Below, piece after piece: positions 44,945-55,300 of a DNA stretch of 64,000 nucleotides. Source of the stretch: an uncultured Erysipelotrichaceae bacterium (lineage in GTDB: Bacteria > Bacillota_I > Bacilli_A > RFN20 > CAG-826); NCBI GenBank assembly GCA_902787955.1, contig CADAIJ010000002.1, positions 62,001-126,000 of the forward strand, in the 5' to 3' direction. A model generated the notes under the pieces. The model saw only the letters and a list, made by a program, of their open reading frames with translations, did no database searches and had not been told where the DNA came from. The translations under genes and the position numbers were made by a program. The first letter of the stretch is position 1; each line of letters begins with the position of its first letter.

Positions 44945-46858
44945 ATGTCTACATTAGTCACTAAAAAAGAGCGAACACCTTTTATGAAAGTGGTTCGCCG
45001 TGGCACTACAAAAACATTAACTTTCTTAGGCGTACCAGCAAACTCAATCTTAGTTATGTTTGCGGTCGTCCTTTTGATTTTAAACTTTCTACCGCTTCTC
45101 TCATTACTTATATCCTCATTTACTGTTCCTGCTAATGGCGTAGTCCCAACTAGTGATTGGGATATCGATGTTTGGAACATTTGGGAGCATGGCGAAAGAC
45201 AATATGTGCCTGCTGGTGAATTCACATTCTATAACTGGTGGGAGATTTTATTTAGTTCAAAACTAGCAGTTGGCAATTTCTGGCTTCCACTTGCTAGAAG
45301 CTTATTAGTTTCTACTTTTGCTTGTGTTTTTGCCATTTTGTTCGGTGGAATTATGGCTTTTATGATTACCCGTACAAATATGCCATTTAAGAAATTCTTA
45401 ACTGCTATATTTATATTTCCTTACATCATGCCACAGTGGACGCTCGCATTATTCTGGAAGAACTTCTTTATAACCACTGATTTCACTGCTTTTGGTGGAG
45501 AATTTCAGGCTTTAACCGGCCTTATTGTTCCTGAGTGGATGGTTTATGGATGGTTCCCAATTGCGATGGTTTTGGGTCTACACTATACACCATTTGCTTA
45601 TATTCTTATCGGTGGTGTCCTTCAAAACATGGATAGTAACCTTGAAGAAGCAGCCACTATTTTAAATATTCCACGCTGGAAGAGATTTACTAAGGTAACT
45701 ATTCCGATGTTAAAGCCAGCTTTATTCTCAACAATACTCCTTGTTTTCTCATCGGCAATGTCTTCTTATAGTGTTCCTGTTACCTTAGGCAATCCAACCA
45801 ATTTCTATACTTTAGCCACTAAAATGAAATCTCTTATTGAGGGTTCAGGTGGAAGATATATTGGATCTGGTTATGCGGTTGCTATTGTTCTTATTCTTAT
45901 CGGTGTTGTGATGCTTATTATGAATCAAGTTCAAACTGGGTCCCGTAAGCAGTTTACAACTGTTACTGGTAAATCAGGACAAATTAGTAAACGTAACCTT
46001 GGTAAAGTTGGTCGCTGGGTAATTGGCTCGGTTTTATGCTTCTTTGTGGCAATTGTTTGCTTTGGCCCAATGGTTTCATTCTTCCTTGAATCGTTACTTC
46101 CTAACTCAGGTGACTTCTCAAGTGGCTTAAACTTTAAAGCTTGGATTTCTACTGAACCAATCGGTAACGCTTCTGCGGGATATGTTGGACTTTTAAATGA
46201 ACCGAGAGTTTGGTCCGCATTACTTGGATCTATTGGATTATCCTTAGCCTGTGGATTCTTCGCGGGATTATTCGGTTTATTAATTGGTTATGCTGTTTCA
46301 AGAAAACGTAAATCACCTTTGGGTGTTATTGTTAATAACGTGGCCTTCTTCCCATACTTAATGCCTTCTGTTGCTCTTTCATTAATCTTTATGATTGTTG
46401 CAACTAGACTTGGCATTCCAGCATCTACGACTACTGTTGGTATCTTTATTGTCATGGTTACCGTAGGTGTTATTAAATACATTCCGTTTGCATCTAGAAC
46501 ATCGCTTAATGCGATGCTTCAACTATCAGAAGAAATTGAAGAAGCTGGACTAATCATGCATATCCCATGGTGGAAACGTATGACTCATATCATCTTCCCA
46601 ATTCAAAAAGCCGCTATCATATCAGGATTCTTATTACCATTTATTTCCTGTATGAGAGAATTAGACTTATTCGTCTTCCTTGGAAGCGACTACTTCATTC
46701 TCACCCGTTTCATGTTTATGCTCGAAGATACTGGTGTTGCCGCATTAGAAAACGCTGCTAACTTCTTGCTTATCATATTTATCCTAATAGCGAACTATTT
46801 AGTTAACTTCTTAACAGGTGCTTCTATGGATAAAGGAATTGGAGGTTCAACAAAATAA
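44945..46858 (+). CDS. Fused double-domain ABC permease (iron/FbpB-type layout)
   Basis: A 637-residue permease made of two binding-protein-dependent transport domains in one chain (about residues 30-330 and 350-635), 12 or more helices in all. Each half has an EAA-type loop: NLEEAATILNIPRWKRFTKV in the first and EIEEAGLIMHIPWWKRMTHI in the second. Such fused permeases are typical of ferric-ion, thiamine and 2-aminoethylphosphonate importers. AAGGAG lies upstream of the ATG. It works with the lipoprotein before it and the ATPase after it. Confidence 0.85.
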   Translation: MSTLVTKKERTPFMKVVRRGTTKTLTFLGVPANSILVMFAVVLLILNFLPLLSLLISSFTVPANGVVPTSDWDIDVWNIWEHGERQYVPAGEFTFYNWWEILFSSKLAVGNFWLPLARSLLVSTFACVFAILFGGIMAFMITRTNMPFKKFLTAIFIFPYIMPQWTLALFWKNFFITTDFTAFGGEFQALTGLIVPEWMVYGWFPIAMVLGLHYTPFAYILIGGVLQNMDSNLEEAATILNIPRWKRFTKVTIPMLKPALFSTILLVFSSAMSSYSVPVTLGNPTNFYTLATKMKSLIEGSGGRYIGSGYAVAIVLILIGVVMLIMNQVQTGSRKQFTTVTGKSGQISKRNLGKVGRWVIGSVLCFFVAIVCFGPMVSFFLESLLPNSGDFSSGLNFKAWISTEPIGNASAGYVGLLNEPRVWSALLGSIGLSLACGFFAGLFGLLIGYAVSRKRKSPLGVIVNNVAFFPYLMPSVALSLIFMIVATRLGIPASTTTVGIFIVMVTVGVIKYIPFASRTSLNAMLQLSEEIEEAGLIMHIPWWKRMTHIIFPIQKAAIISGFLLPFISCMRELDLFVFLGSDYFILTRFMFMLEDTGVAALENAANFLLIIFILIANYLVNFLTGASMDKGIGGSTK

Positions 46859-46859
46859 T

Positions 46860-48518
46860 ATGCCAAAAATTATATTAACAAATGTCACAAAACGCTGGGG
46901 AAGTTTCTTTGGCGTTGATAATATCTCTATGGAACTAGAAGATAATGGTTTCATCACTTTACTTGGTCCTTCTGGATGTGGCAAAACTACAACCTTACGT
47001 ATGATTGCAGGTCTTGAAACACCTACCTCAGGTAAGATTATTATTGGCGATACAGTCGTATTTGATTCTGAAGAAGGGATTAATGTATCTGCTGCTAACC
47101 GTCATGTTGGATTCTTGTTTCAAAATTATGCCTTATGGCCACATATGACCGTATATAAAAACATCACATTTGGGTTACAAGAGCTTCATGACAATCTCCC
47201 ACTTATCAATAGTGAATATCTTAAATATAAATCGCTCGCAAAAGCGGTCACAAATGTTAAAGATATTATGAAATTCCTTGGTTACTCTATTGATAAGAAA
47301 GGAAAAGTAGATAAGAATAAAGCTTATTTATATTTAATTGATGGCTTTAAAATCTCAATGTCCGCCGCAAAAGAATTATACGCGATTGGTTTTGATGGGT
47401 TAGATGATGAAGCTGCTATTTCCTTAGCTAAAACCAAGAGCGAAGAATTCTTATCAAAAGCACAAAAGATTCAAGAAAATGAAAAAGCTAAGAACCGCGT
47501 CTTTAATGATGATGGTGTTTATGTTGATAACGAAGGAAAACCTATTATTAAATTCCGTAAATTAGATAAAGAAGAAATCGATTTACGTGTCCGTCATGTT
47601 GCCCGTATTGTTCATATTGGTGAATTTATGGAACGTTATCCATCTGAATTATCTGGTGGTCAACAACAACGTGTCGCTATTGCTAGAACCTTAGCACCAG
47701 AGCCAAAAGTTATCTTTATGGATGAGCCTTTATCTAACTTAGACGCTAAACTACGTTTAGAAATGCGTTCTGAACTTAAACGTCTACATCGTGATACTGG
47801 TTCAACATTCGTTTATGTTACCCACGATCAACAAGAGGCTATGACTTTAGCGACAAGAGTTTGCTTAATTAATAATGGTGTGCTTCAACAATATGAACCA
47901 CCTCTAGATATTTATAAAAAACCAGCTAACTTATTTGTCGCAGACTTTATTGGTTCACCTTCCATTAACTTTATTGAAGCTAGACCTGTTCAAAAGGGAA
48001 AAGATATCGAACTTACTATCTTTAATGGAATGAAATGCGTCTTTACTCCTAATGAAGATGTAGATCTTTCTAAGTTCTTTGTTAAACGTAGTGAAGAGAT
48101 GAAAGAAGCCGCATTTAAATTAGAAGAAGCTAAAAAACAACGTGGATATGTTGAAAAAGAAAATGCGGATCGTCGCTTCAATTATCATATCCATAAAGTT
48201 GAAGGCGATATTGAAGCTGAAGAAGAACATGATGTTCCAGATGATACTCTAATTATTGGCGTGCGCCCTGAATTCGTTGTTTTTGGCAAAGAAAAAGGTT
48301 TTGATGGTGAAATCTATAGTACCCTTCCAACCGGTATGGAAACTACAGTTAAAGTCACCATAGATGATTATTTCCTTACTGGCGTAGCTTATGGTGATGT
48401 TGACTATAAGATGGGCGCTAAAACCAAGATATCCTTTGCAGGAAATAAGATTCTTCTTTATGATAGATTATCCGGTAAGCTTATCGCTGATGGTACCTTA
48501 AAAATTAAAGAAGAATAG
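46860..48518 (+). CDS. ABC importer ATPase with a large insertion in the helical domain
   Basis: A 552-residue MalK/FbpC-type ATPase. Walker A is GPSGCGKTT, the Q-loop LFQNYALWPHM (about residue 90), the signature LSGGQQQR (about residue 264), Walker B VIFMDEPLSNLD, and the switch VTHDQQEAM. In ordinary relatives about 50 residues separate Q-loop and signature. Here it is about 170, including a charged, partly helical segment. The C-terminal TOBE part also carries a charged insert (KKQRGYVEKENADRRFNYH). The chosen ATG (46860) follows the permease stop by one base. The frame upstream to 46818 lies inside the permease gene. Confidence 0.85.
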   Translation: MPKIILTNVTKRWGSFFGVDNISMELEDNGFITLLGPSGCGKTTTLRMIAGLETPTSGKIIIGDTVVFDSEEGINVSAANRHVGFLFQNYALWPHMTVYKNITFGLQELHDNLPLINSEYLKYKSLAKAVTNVKDIMKFLGYSIDKKGKVDKNKAYLYLIDGFKISMSAAKELYAIGFDGLDDEAAISLAKTKSEEFLSKAQKIQENEKAKNRVFNDDGVYVDNEGKPIIKFRKLDKEEIDLRVRHVARIVHIGEFMERYPSELSGGQQQRVAIARTLAPEPKVIFMDEPLSNLDAKLRLEMRSELKRLHRDTGSTFVYVTHDQQEAMTLATRVCLINNGVLQQYEPPLDIYKKPANLFVADFIGSPSINFIEARPVQKGKDIELTIFNGMKCVFTPNEDVDLSKFFVKRSEEMKEAAFKLEEAKKQRGYVEKENADRRFNYHIHKVEGDIEAEEEHDVPDDTLIIGVRPEFVVFGKEKGFDGEIYSTLPTGMETTVKVTIDDYFLTGVAYGDVDYKMGAKTKISFAGNKILLYDRLSGKLIADGTLKIKEE

Positions 48519-48534
48519 ACTTAATAATTTTACG

Positions 48535-48570
48535 AAGAGGAGAGCTTACAAAATACTCTCCTCTTTTCTT
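48535..48570 (+). terminator. Intrinsic terminator of the ABC importer operon
   Basis: AAGAGGAGAG at 48535-48544 pairs with CTCTCCTCTT at 48556-48565, followed by TTCTTATT. The right arm could instead pair with AAAGAGG inside copy D of the recurring element just downstream. Confidence 0.8.
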
Positions 48571-48610
48571 ATTATTTTCCCAAAGAGGCGAGTTCCTATA
48601 TGAAATTTGC
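48566..48610 (+). repeat. Recurring TTTTCCCAAAG element, copy D
   Basis: TTTTCCCAAAGAGGCGAG followed by TTCCTATATGAA and TTTGC. The right-hand part is alignable with copy E (CCTATAGGA, TTTTTGCG). Confidence 0.5.
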
Positions 48611-48714
48611 TATTTTTAGCTGCTTACTATTCCCATAATATTCGTTCGCAATATGAAATAATTAGAATTTTAACTATGAAGTTAGTAAACTAATTAAGTA
48701 TTATTAAAATTAAT

Positions 48715-49305
48715 ATGAGAGTTCAAATCCATATTTATAATTCCAATGATGCATTACTTGATGATCTTTTAGCATCGAAATACATTTCTGAATTAGAAAC
48801 AATGTCTTTTGATAAGTATAAAAACCTAGAAACAAAAAAAGAAAAAGTCGTTTCTTCTATTTTCAAAAACAAATACATTGGCACTTATCATCTTAATGAA
48901 TTTGGAAAACCGGTAAGTGATTCTAAGTTTTTTAACATTTCACATTCTCACGGTTTAGTTGCTTTTGTTATGGATGATTATCCTATTGGCGTGGATATTG
49001 AAAGAATTAGACCTGCAAAAGAAGATTTAATTGAGTACATATCTAGCGAAGATGAAAAGAAATTTATTCATGATGATGAGTCGTTTTTTGAAATATGGAC
49101 TAATAAAGAAGCATTAGTCAAATGTATAGGAACTGGCATTAAGGTTAAACCGAGAGATATTGTTGGTTTGCCTGTCAATGGTCCTAGAACATATAACGGT
49201 GTCACTTTTTATAACAAAACAGTTAAATATTTGGGCAGCGTGATTACTGTTTCAAGACAAATAAACGAAGACTTCGATATTGAAGTGATAAAGGAGAATA
49301 TTTAA
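48715..49305 (+). CDS. Sfp-type 4'-phosphopantetheinyl transferase
   Basis: A 196-residue enzyme that transfers phosphopantetheine from coenzyme A to the carrier domains of the NRPS. The motifs are in order: GKP in LNEFGKPVS, FNISHSHG, IGVDIERI with the Mg-binding Asp and Glu, and FFEIWTNKEALVKCIGTGI. The NRPS gene begins 1 bp after its stop. TATTAT and TAAAAT boxes at 48699-48710 sit just before the ATG and no Shine-Dalgarno is present, so it starts the natural-product operon with a very short leader. Confidence 0.9.
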   Translation: MRVQIHIYNSNDALLDDLLASKYISELETMSFDKYKNLETKKEKVVSSIFKNKYIGTYHLNEFGKPVSDSKFFNISHSHGLVAFVMDDYPIGVDIERIRPAKEDLIEYISSEDEKKFIHDDESFFEIWTNKEALVKCIGTGIKVKPRDIVGLPVNGPRTYNGVTFYNKTVKYLGSVITVSRQINEDFDIEVIKENI

Positions 49306-49306
49306 C

Positions 49307-52300
49307 ATGGCTAAACAATTTTTTCCGTTAAGTAAGAGCGAAGAAGGTATCTATATATCTTCATTAAATGGTGGAGACGCCTATAACCTTGCTCATTTAG
49401 TAAATCTTGGTAAAGGTTTTAAGAAAGAAGATGTTGAATCTGCTCTTAAAAAGGTTTTAGAAGCTCATCCATATTTAAACACTGAATTATCCACTAATGA
49501 TGAAGGTAACATAGTTAAATCCATCGTTGATAGAGAATTTAAGCTTGAATATGAAGAAGTTAAAGAAGTTAAAGTTGATTCAAAGCCATATGAATTATTA
49601 AATAGTCCTCTTTATCGCTTTAAATTATTCAAAGTTAAAGATGAATTAGTCCTTTATTTTGATTTCTTCCATTTAATTATGGATGGAACTTCAATCAAAG
49701 TTTTCATTGATGATTTATTCCTTGCTTTAGAAGGTAAAGACTTAGAAAAAGAAAAAGAAAATGCGAATGACTATGTAGTTTTAGAACAAAGCAATTTGAA
49801 ATCTAAATTATTTGAAGAAGGTAAGAACTATTACGATAAGTTAATTGGCGGTATAGAAGTCGATTCTTCTTTAGTGGAAGATAAGAAAGAAGATGCAGTT
49901 AGTTATCAAAATATGCATCACACCTTAAGTATTTCAAACGCTAAGGTTAAAGAAGTGACTAAGAAATTAGGAATTAAAACCTCTACCTATTTCCTAGCAG
50001 CGTTCTCCTTTCTTCTTGCTAAATATGGAATGGATAATGAAGCTTTATTCTTAACCGTGAATAACGCTAGAACCGAAGGGGTTAGAAGATCTTTCGGTAG
50101 TTATGTTAAAACCTATCCTTTATACATAAATTTTGAAAATATTAAGGATGTTAAGACTTTATTAAATACAGTAAATGAAGAAAACATCAATAACGTTAAA
50201 CACAATGATTATCCTCTTTCTTCAATGGTTAAAGAACTAGGTTTATCATCTGATGTTATCTTCGCCTATCAAGGTGACTATTTCTATAAAGGTTTATTAA
50301 ATGGAAAAGAAGTTACTGTTGAACAATTAGAGAGAAAAGATGGTAAAGAAAAACTCGCAATTGAGTTACATCGTGATGGCGATAAATTCATCATGTGGGT
50401 TGAATATAGAAGTGACATTTATTACGAAAAAACCATCAAACAGTTCGTTAAATTATATGATTTGATCCTTAATGAATTCTTAAAACTTAGCGAACTTAAC
50501 GATATTAATTTAGTGGATTCAGAAGAACTAAAACTACTCGAATCATTTAATAATATCGACCCACAATACTTGGATAACTCTAAGACTGTTTTAGATGATT
50601 TTGAAGGAGTTGTTAAAAAATATCCTGATAATGTTGCAGTGGTCTTTAAAGATAAGAAATACACCTATAAAGAAGTTGATAAAATTACCACTAGAATTGC
50701 TAATGAATTAATTAAACACGGAGCAGGAAAAGAAAAAGTTGTTTCTATCCTCATCCATAAATCTGAATATATCGTTTTAGCGTCTTTAGGTGTTATTAAA
50801 GCAAATTCTGCTTATCAACCATTAGACCCAACATATCCAGAAGATAGACTTAACTTCATGGTTAAAGACTCTTCTGCCATTATTTTAATTAGAGATGATG
50901 ATTTAGGTGGTATTATCCATGACTTTAAAGGAAAAGAAATCCTTACAAGTGAATTATTATCATTTACTGATGACACTCCAATAAAAGTTAAACCTGAAGC
51001 TAAAGACTTATTTATTATGCTTTATACTTCTGGTTCTACTGGTTTGCCAAAAGGTGTCATGCTTGAGCACGGAAATATCCATGCTTTTACTAAATTCCAT
51101 AGGAATATCCAACAAATTGATGAACATTCTCATTGTAGTGCTTATGCTTCATATGGTTTTGACGCGGATATGATGGATTTATATCCAACTCTTACTAGTG
51201 GTGCTACCCTTTATGTTATTCCAGATGAAATGAGACTTAATCTTGTTGAACTTGGAGAATATTTTGAAAAGAACGCGATTACCCACTCCTTTATTACCAC
51301 TCAAGTTGGTAGACAATTCGCTAGTGAAATTAAATGTTCATCCTTAAAATATTTCGCTGTCGGTGGTGAAAAACTCGTTCCAATGAATCCTCCAACTGGT
51401 TATAAGTTCTTTAACCTTTATGGTCCAACTGAAGGAACTGTTTATTGCACAATGCAAGAAGTTGATAAGCTTTATTACCGCATTCCAATCGGTAAGGCTC
51501 TTCCAACTTATAAAGTTTATGTTTTAGATAAAAATAAAAAGAGATTACCGGTTTATTGTAATGGTGAACTCTATATTTCCGGACCTCAGGTTGCTAGAGG
51601 CTATTTAAACCGTGAAAAAGAACATAAAGAAGCTTTCTTAACTAATCCATTCACTAATGAAAAAGGATATGAAAAACTCTATAAGACTGGGGATATTGTT
51701 CGTTTCTTAGAAGATGGCCGTATTGATTTTATTGGAAGAAAAGACGGTCAAGTTAAGATTAGAGGATTTAGAATTGAGCTTTCGGAAGTAGAAGGTGTTA
51801 TTAGAGAATTCCCAGGAATTAAAGATGCTACTATTAAAGATTTCACTGATCCAAGTGGTGTGAAATATATTGTGGCCTATATCGTTAGTGATAAAACAAT
51901 CGATGTTGATGAACTTAATAAATTTATCGCATCTAAAAAGCCGCCTTATATGGTTCCAGCCTACACAATGCAAATTGATAAGATTCCACTTAACCAAAAC
52001 CAAAAGGTTAATAAACGCGCTTTACCAGAAGTACAAATTAAAACCGAAGAAATTGTTCCACCATCTAATGAAAATGAACAAACTGTTTTTGATATCTTAA
52101 AAGACGTTTTAGGCCATGATCAATTTGGTGTTACAAGTGATATCTTTAATGTCGGCTTAACATCAGTTTCTTCTATTAGATTTACGATTTTATTATCAAA
52201 GAAATTTAATAAATCAGTTGAAAACGAAGATTTGAAAAATAACCCAACAATTAAAACTTTAGTGGAGTTCCTATGCAAAAAAGGGGAAGAAAAGTCCTAT

Positions 52301-55300
52301 TCCTTACTTGAAGAATATCCAATTACAAAGACCCAAGAAGGTATCTTTGTTGAATGTGCTTCTAAAGTAGATTCTACGACATACAATATTCCATTCTTAT
52401 TCAAGTTAGATGAGAACATGGATCTTAATAAACTTAAAGACGCTTTAGTTAAAACTTTAGATAATCACCCATATTTAAAAACAACCTTAAAGATGGATGA
52501 TAATGGCGATATTAAAGCGGTCAGAAAAGAAACCGAATCAATTGTTAGTGTCCTTAAACAAGATATTGAAATTGATAAGCTAATTAGACCATTTAAATTA
52601 CTAGGTTCTCCACTATATCGAATTGAAATATATGAAGGAAAAGATAACTATTTATTCTTGGATTTCCATCATATTATCTGTGATGGCACTAGTGAAGCGA
52701 TCTTTATTAGTGATTTAGATAAAGCCTATAAAGGTGAAGAACTTCAAAAAGAAGAATTCACCGGCTTTGAAGTGGCTTTAAAAGAAAAAGATGATTTAGC
52801 TAGTGATAAGTTAGAAAAAGCTAAAGCATTCTATAAAGATGTCTTAAAAGATATTGATGGCGAATACGCTTTAAAGAAAGATTTAAAGACTAAAAAACAA
52901 TCAAGACTCGCCTCAATTGATTATTCCTTAAAAGTGGATAATAAAGTCATTAATGAATTTGTTAAGAAGAATAAACTCACAAATAACGCTTTATTTAATT
53001 TCGTATTTGGCTTTGCTCTTTCTAAATTTATTTATCGTAAAGATGCCCTATATGTAACTATTTATAACGGACGTAAATCTTCGAAGTTATTTAATACAAC
53101 ATCCATGCTTGTTAAGACTCTTCCAGTCTATTTAGCCTATGATGAAGAAGATAAGATTATTAACGATATTACTAAAGTAAAAGATGAATTAAGTGGTTTA
53201 GAAGAAAATGACTTATATTCATTCGCCGATATCGTTAAAGATTATGATTTAAGCGCGGATGTGATGTTTGCTTATCAAGGTGATGATTTCACCTTTAAAC
53301 AAATTGGTGGCTTTAATGTTGAATCTGTTTTACTTGAATCAGACACTGCTAAAACACCATTTGGTTTAGATATCTTCTTAGAAGATGGTGTCTTTAGAGC
53401 GCATTATGAATACGATGAAGCAGTCTTTAATCCAAATACCATTGCTTCCTTTAACCGTTTATATGAATTAGTCCTTAATGAAACATTAGTTAAGACCTTC
53501 GTTAAAGAGATTAATACATTATCCGAAGAAGATAAGAAACTTTATGAAATCACAAATAACACTGATGTTAAGATTCCTGAAGGAGTAACGGTTAATAAGT
53601 TATTTGAAAAACAAGCTGAGCTTCATAAAGATAAAGTTGCAGTCATTGATACAAATAGCAAGTTTACCTATAAAGAACTCAATGAACTCGCTAATAAGAT
53701 TGCTCATACCTTAATTGATAACGGTGTTTCAACTAGTAAGACCGTTGTTATGTTAATGCCTAGAATTAAAGAAGCCTACGCTGTTAGACAAGGTATTGTT
53801 AAATCAGGCGGAGCGTTCGTCCCAATTGATCCAAAATATCCAGATGATCGTGTCTCATATATCGTTGAGAATTCTGGCACTAAATATTTAGTAACCACAA
53901 AAGCCATTTATGAAGAAAAGAAGGCACTTCTTGATGGTTTTAAGATCAAAATCTTCTTAGTAGAGGATGTTGTTAAATCTAATAAAATTACAAATCCAAA
54001 CGTTAATATTAATCAAAAAGATTTGTGTTATGTCATCTATACTTCTGGTTCTACCGGAAAACCAAAAGGAGTCATGTTAACTCATAGAAATCTCCTTAAC
54101 TATGTTTTAGATGACAATAACTTATCGACAATGGAATATCGTTCTATTGGTGATAGCTGTGTCTCTTGTTCATTTGCCTCTCTTTCATTTGATGCATCCT
54201 TACAAGAAGAATTCGTTCCATTAACTCATGGTTTGACCGCGGTTATCGCTAGCGAAAAAGAAATCGAAAACCCAATGTTACTCGCTGAAGCATTGATGAG
54301 AAATAAAGTTAACTTAATGTTTATGACTCCATCTTTTGTTTCTAACTTACTTGATATTCCTCAGTTTGTTGAAGCGTTACGTAACTTTAAGATTCTTGAT
54401 ATGGGTGCAGAAGCAGTCCCTATTGAATTATGTCAAAAACTTAGAGGTTTAGGTGTAAACGCTCAAATCAATAATGGCTATGGTCCAACCGAAACCACAA
54501 TTACATCTACTTATAGTACGGTTAAAGATGAATATATGACTATCGGTAGACCAATTGGTAACACTAAAGCATTTATCTTGGATAAAGCCGGACATATTTT
54601 ACCAATTAATGCGATTGGTGATCTCACATTAGCAGGTGAATCTGTTGGTTTAGGTTATTTAGGTAATCCTGAAAAGACTAAAGCCGCGTTTATTGAAGTT
54701 AATGGTTTACGTGCTTATCGTACTGGTGACCTTGGCCGTATTAATGGCGATGGAAATATCGAATTCTTTGGTCGACTTGATAACCAAGTTAAACTTAGAG
54801 GATTAAGAGTAGAATTAGGTGAAATTGAAAAAGCTATTAACTCTTATCCAGGTATTTCGACAGTCGTGGTTATTGTTAAAAACTCACCAGAAGGCGATTA
54901 TTTAGTGGCCTATTTTGTCGCATCTAAAGAAATTGATAAGGCTGATTTAACTGCTCATATTTCTAAGACCTTAACCCCTTATATGATTCCAAAGGCAATG
55001 GTTCAATTAGATAAACTTCCACTTACTCCAAATGGGAAAGTTGATAAGAAAAACCTACCAGAAGTCCAGTTAAAAGAAGAAAAGAAGGTTGTTAAAGAAG
55101 CAAGTAATGAACTCGAAAAGAAGATTCTTGCTATCTTCCAAAAAGCCTTAGGATCTACAAATATCGGCATAGATGATGACTTCTTTGAGATGGGTGGTAC
55201 ATCATTAAGTGTTAGTAAGATTGCTATTTTAGCCTTAAATGAAAATCTTCCAATCTCTTATGGTGATGTCTTTGAATATCCAACCGTTTTAGAACTTGAA

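Noticed and set aside
46045..46051. TGTGGCA inside the fused permease gene
   Set aside because: Single copy in a coding region, with no second heptamer at 11 bp and no -10 box at the right distance.
52143..52170. Suspected inactive first carrier domain (GLTS instead of GGxS)
   Set aside because: The phosphopantetheine Ser953 is present, so loss of function cannot be claimed.
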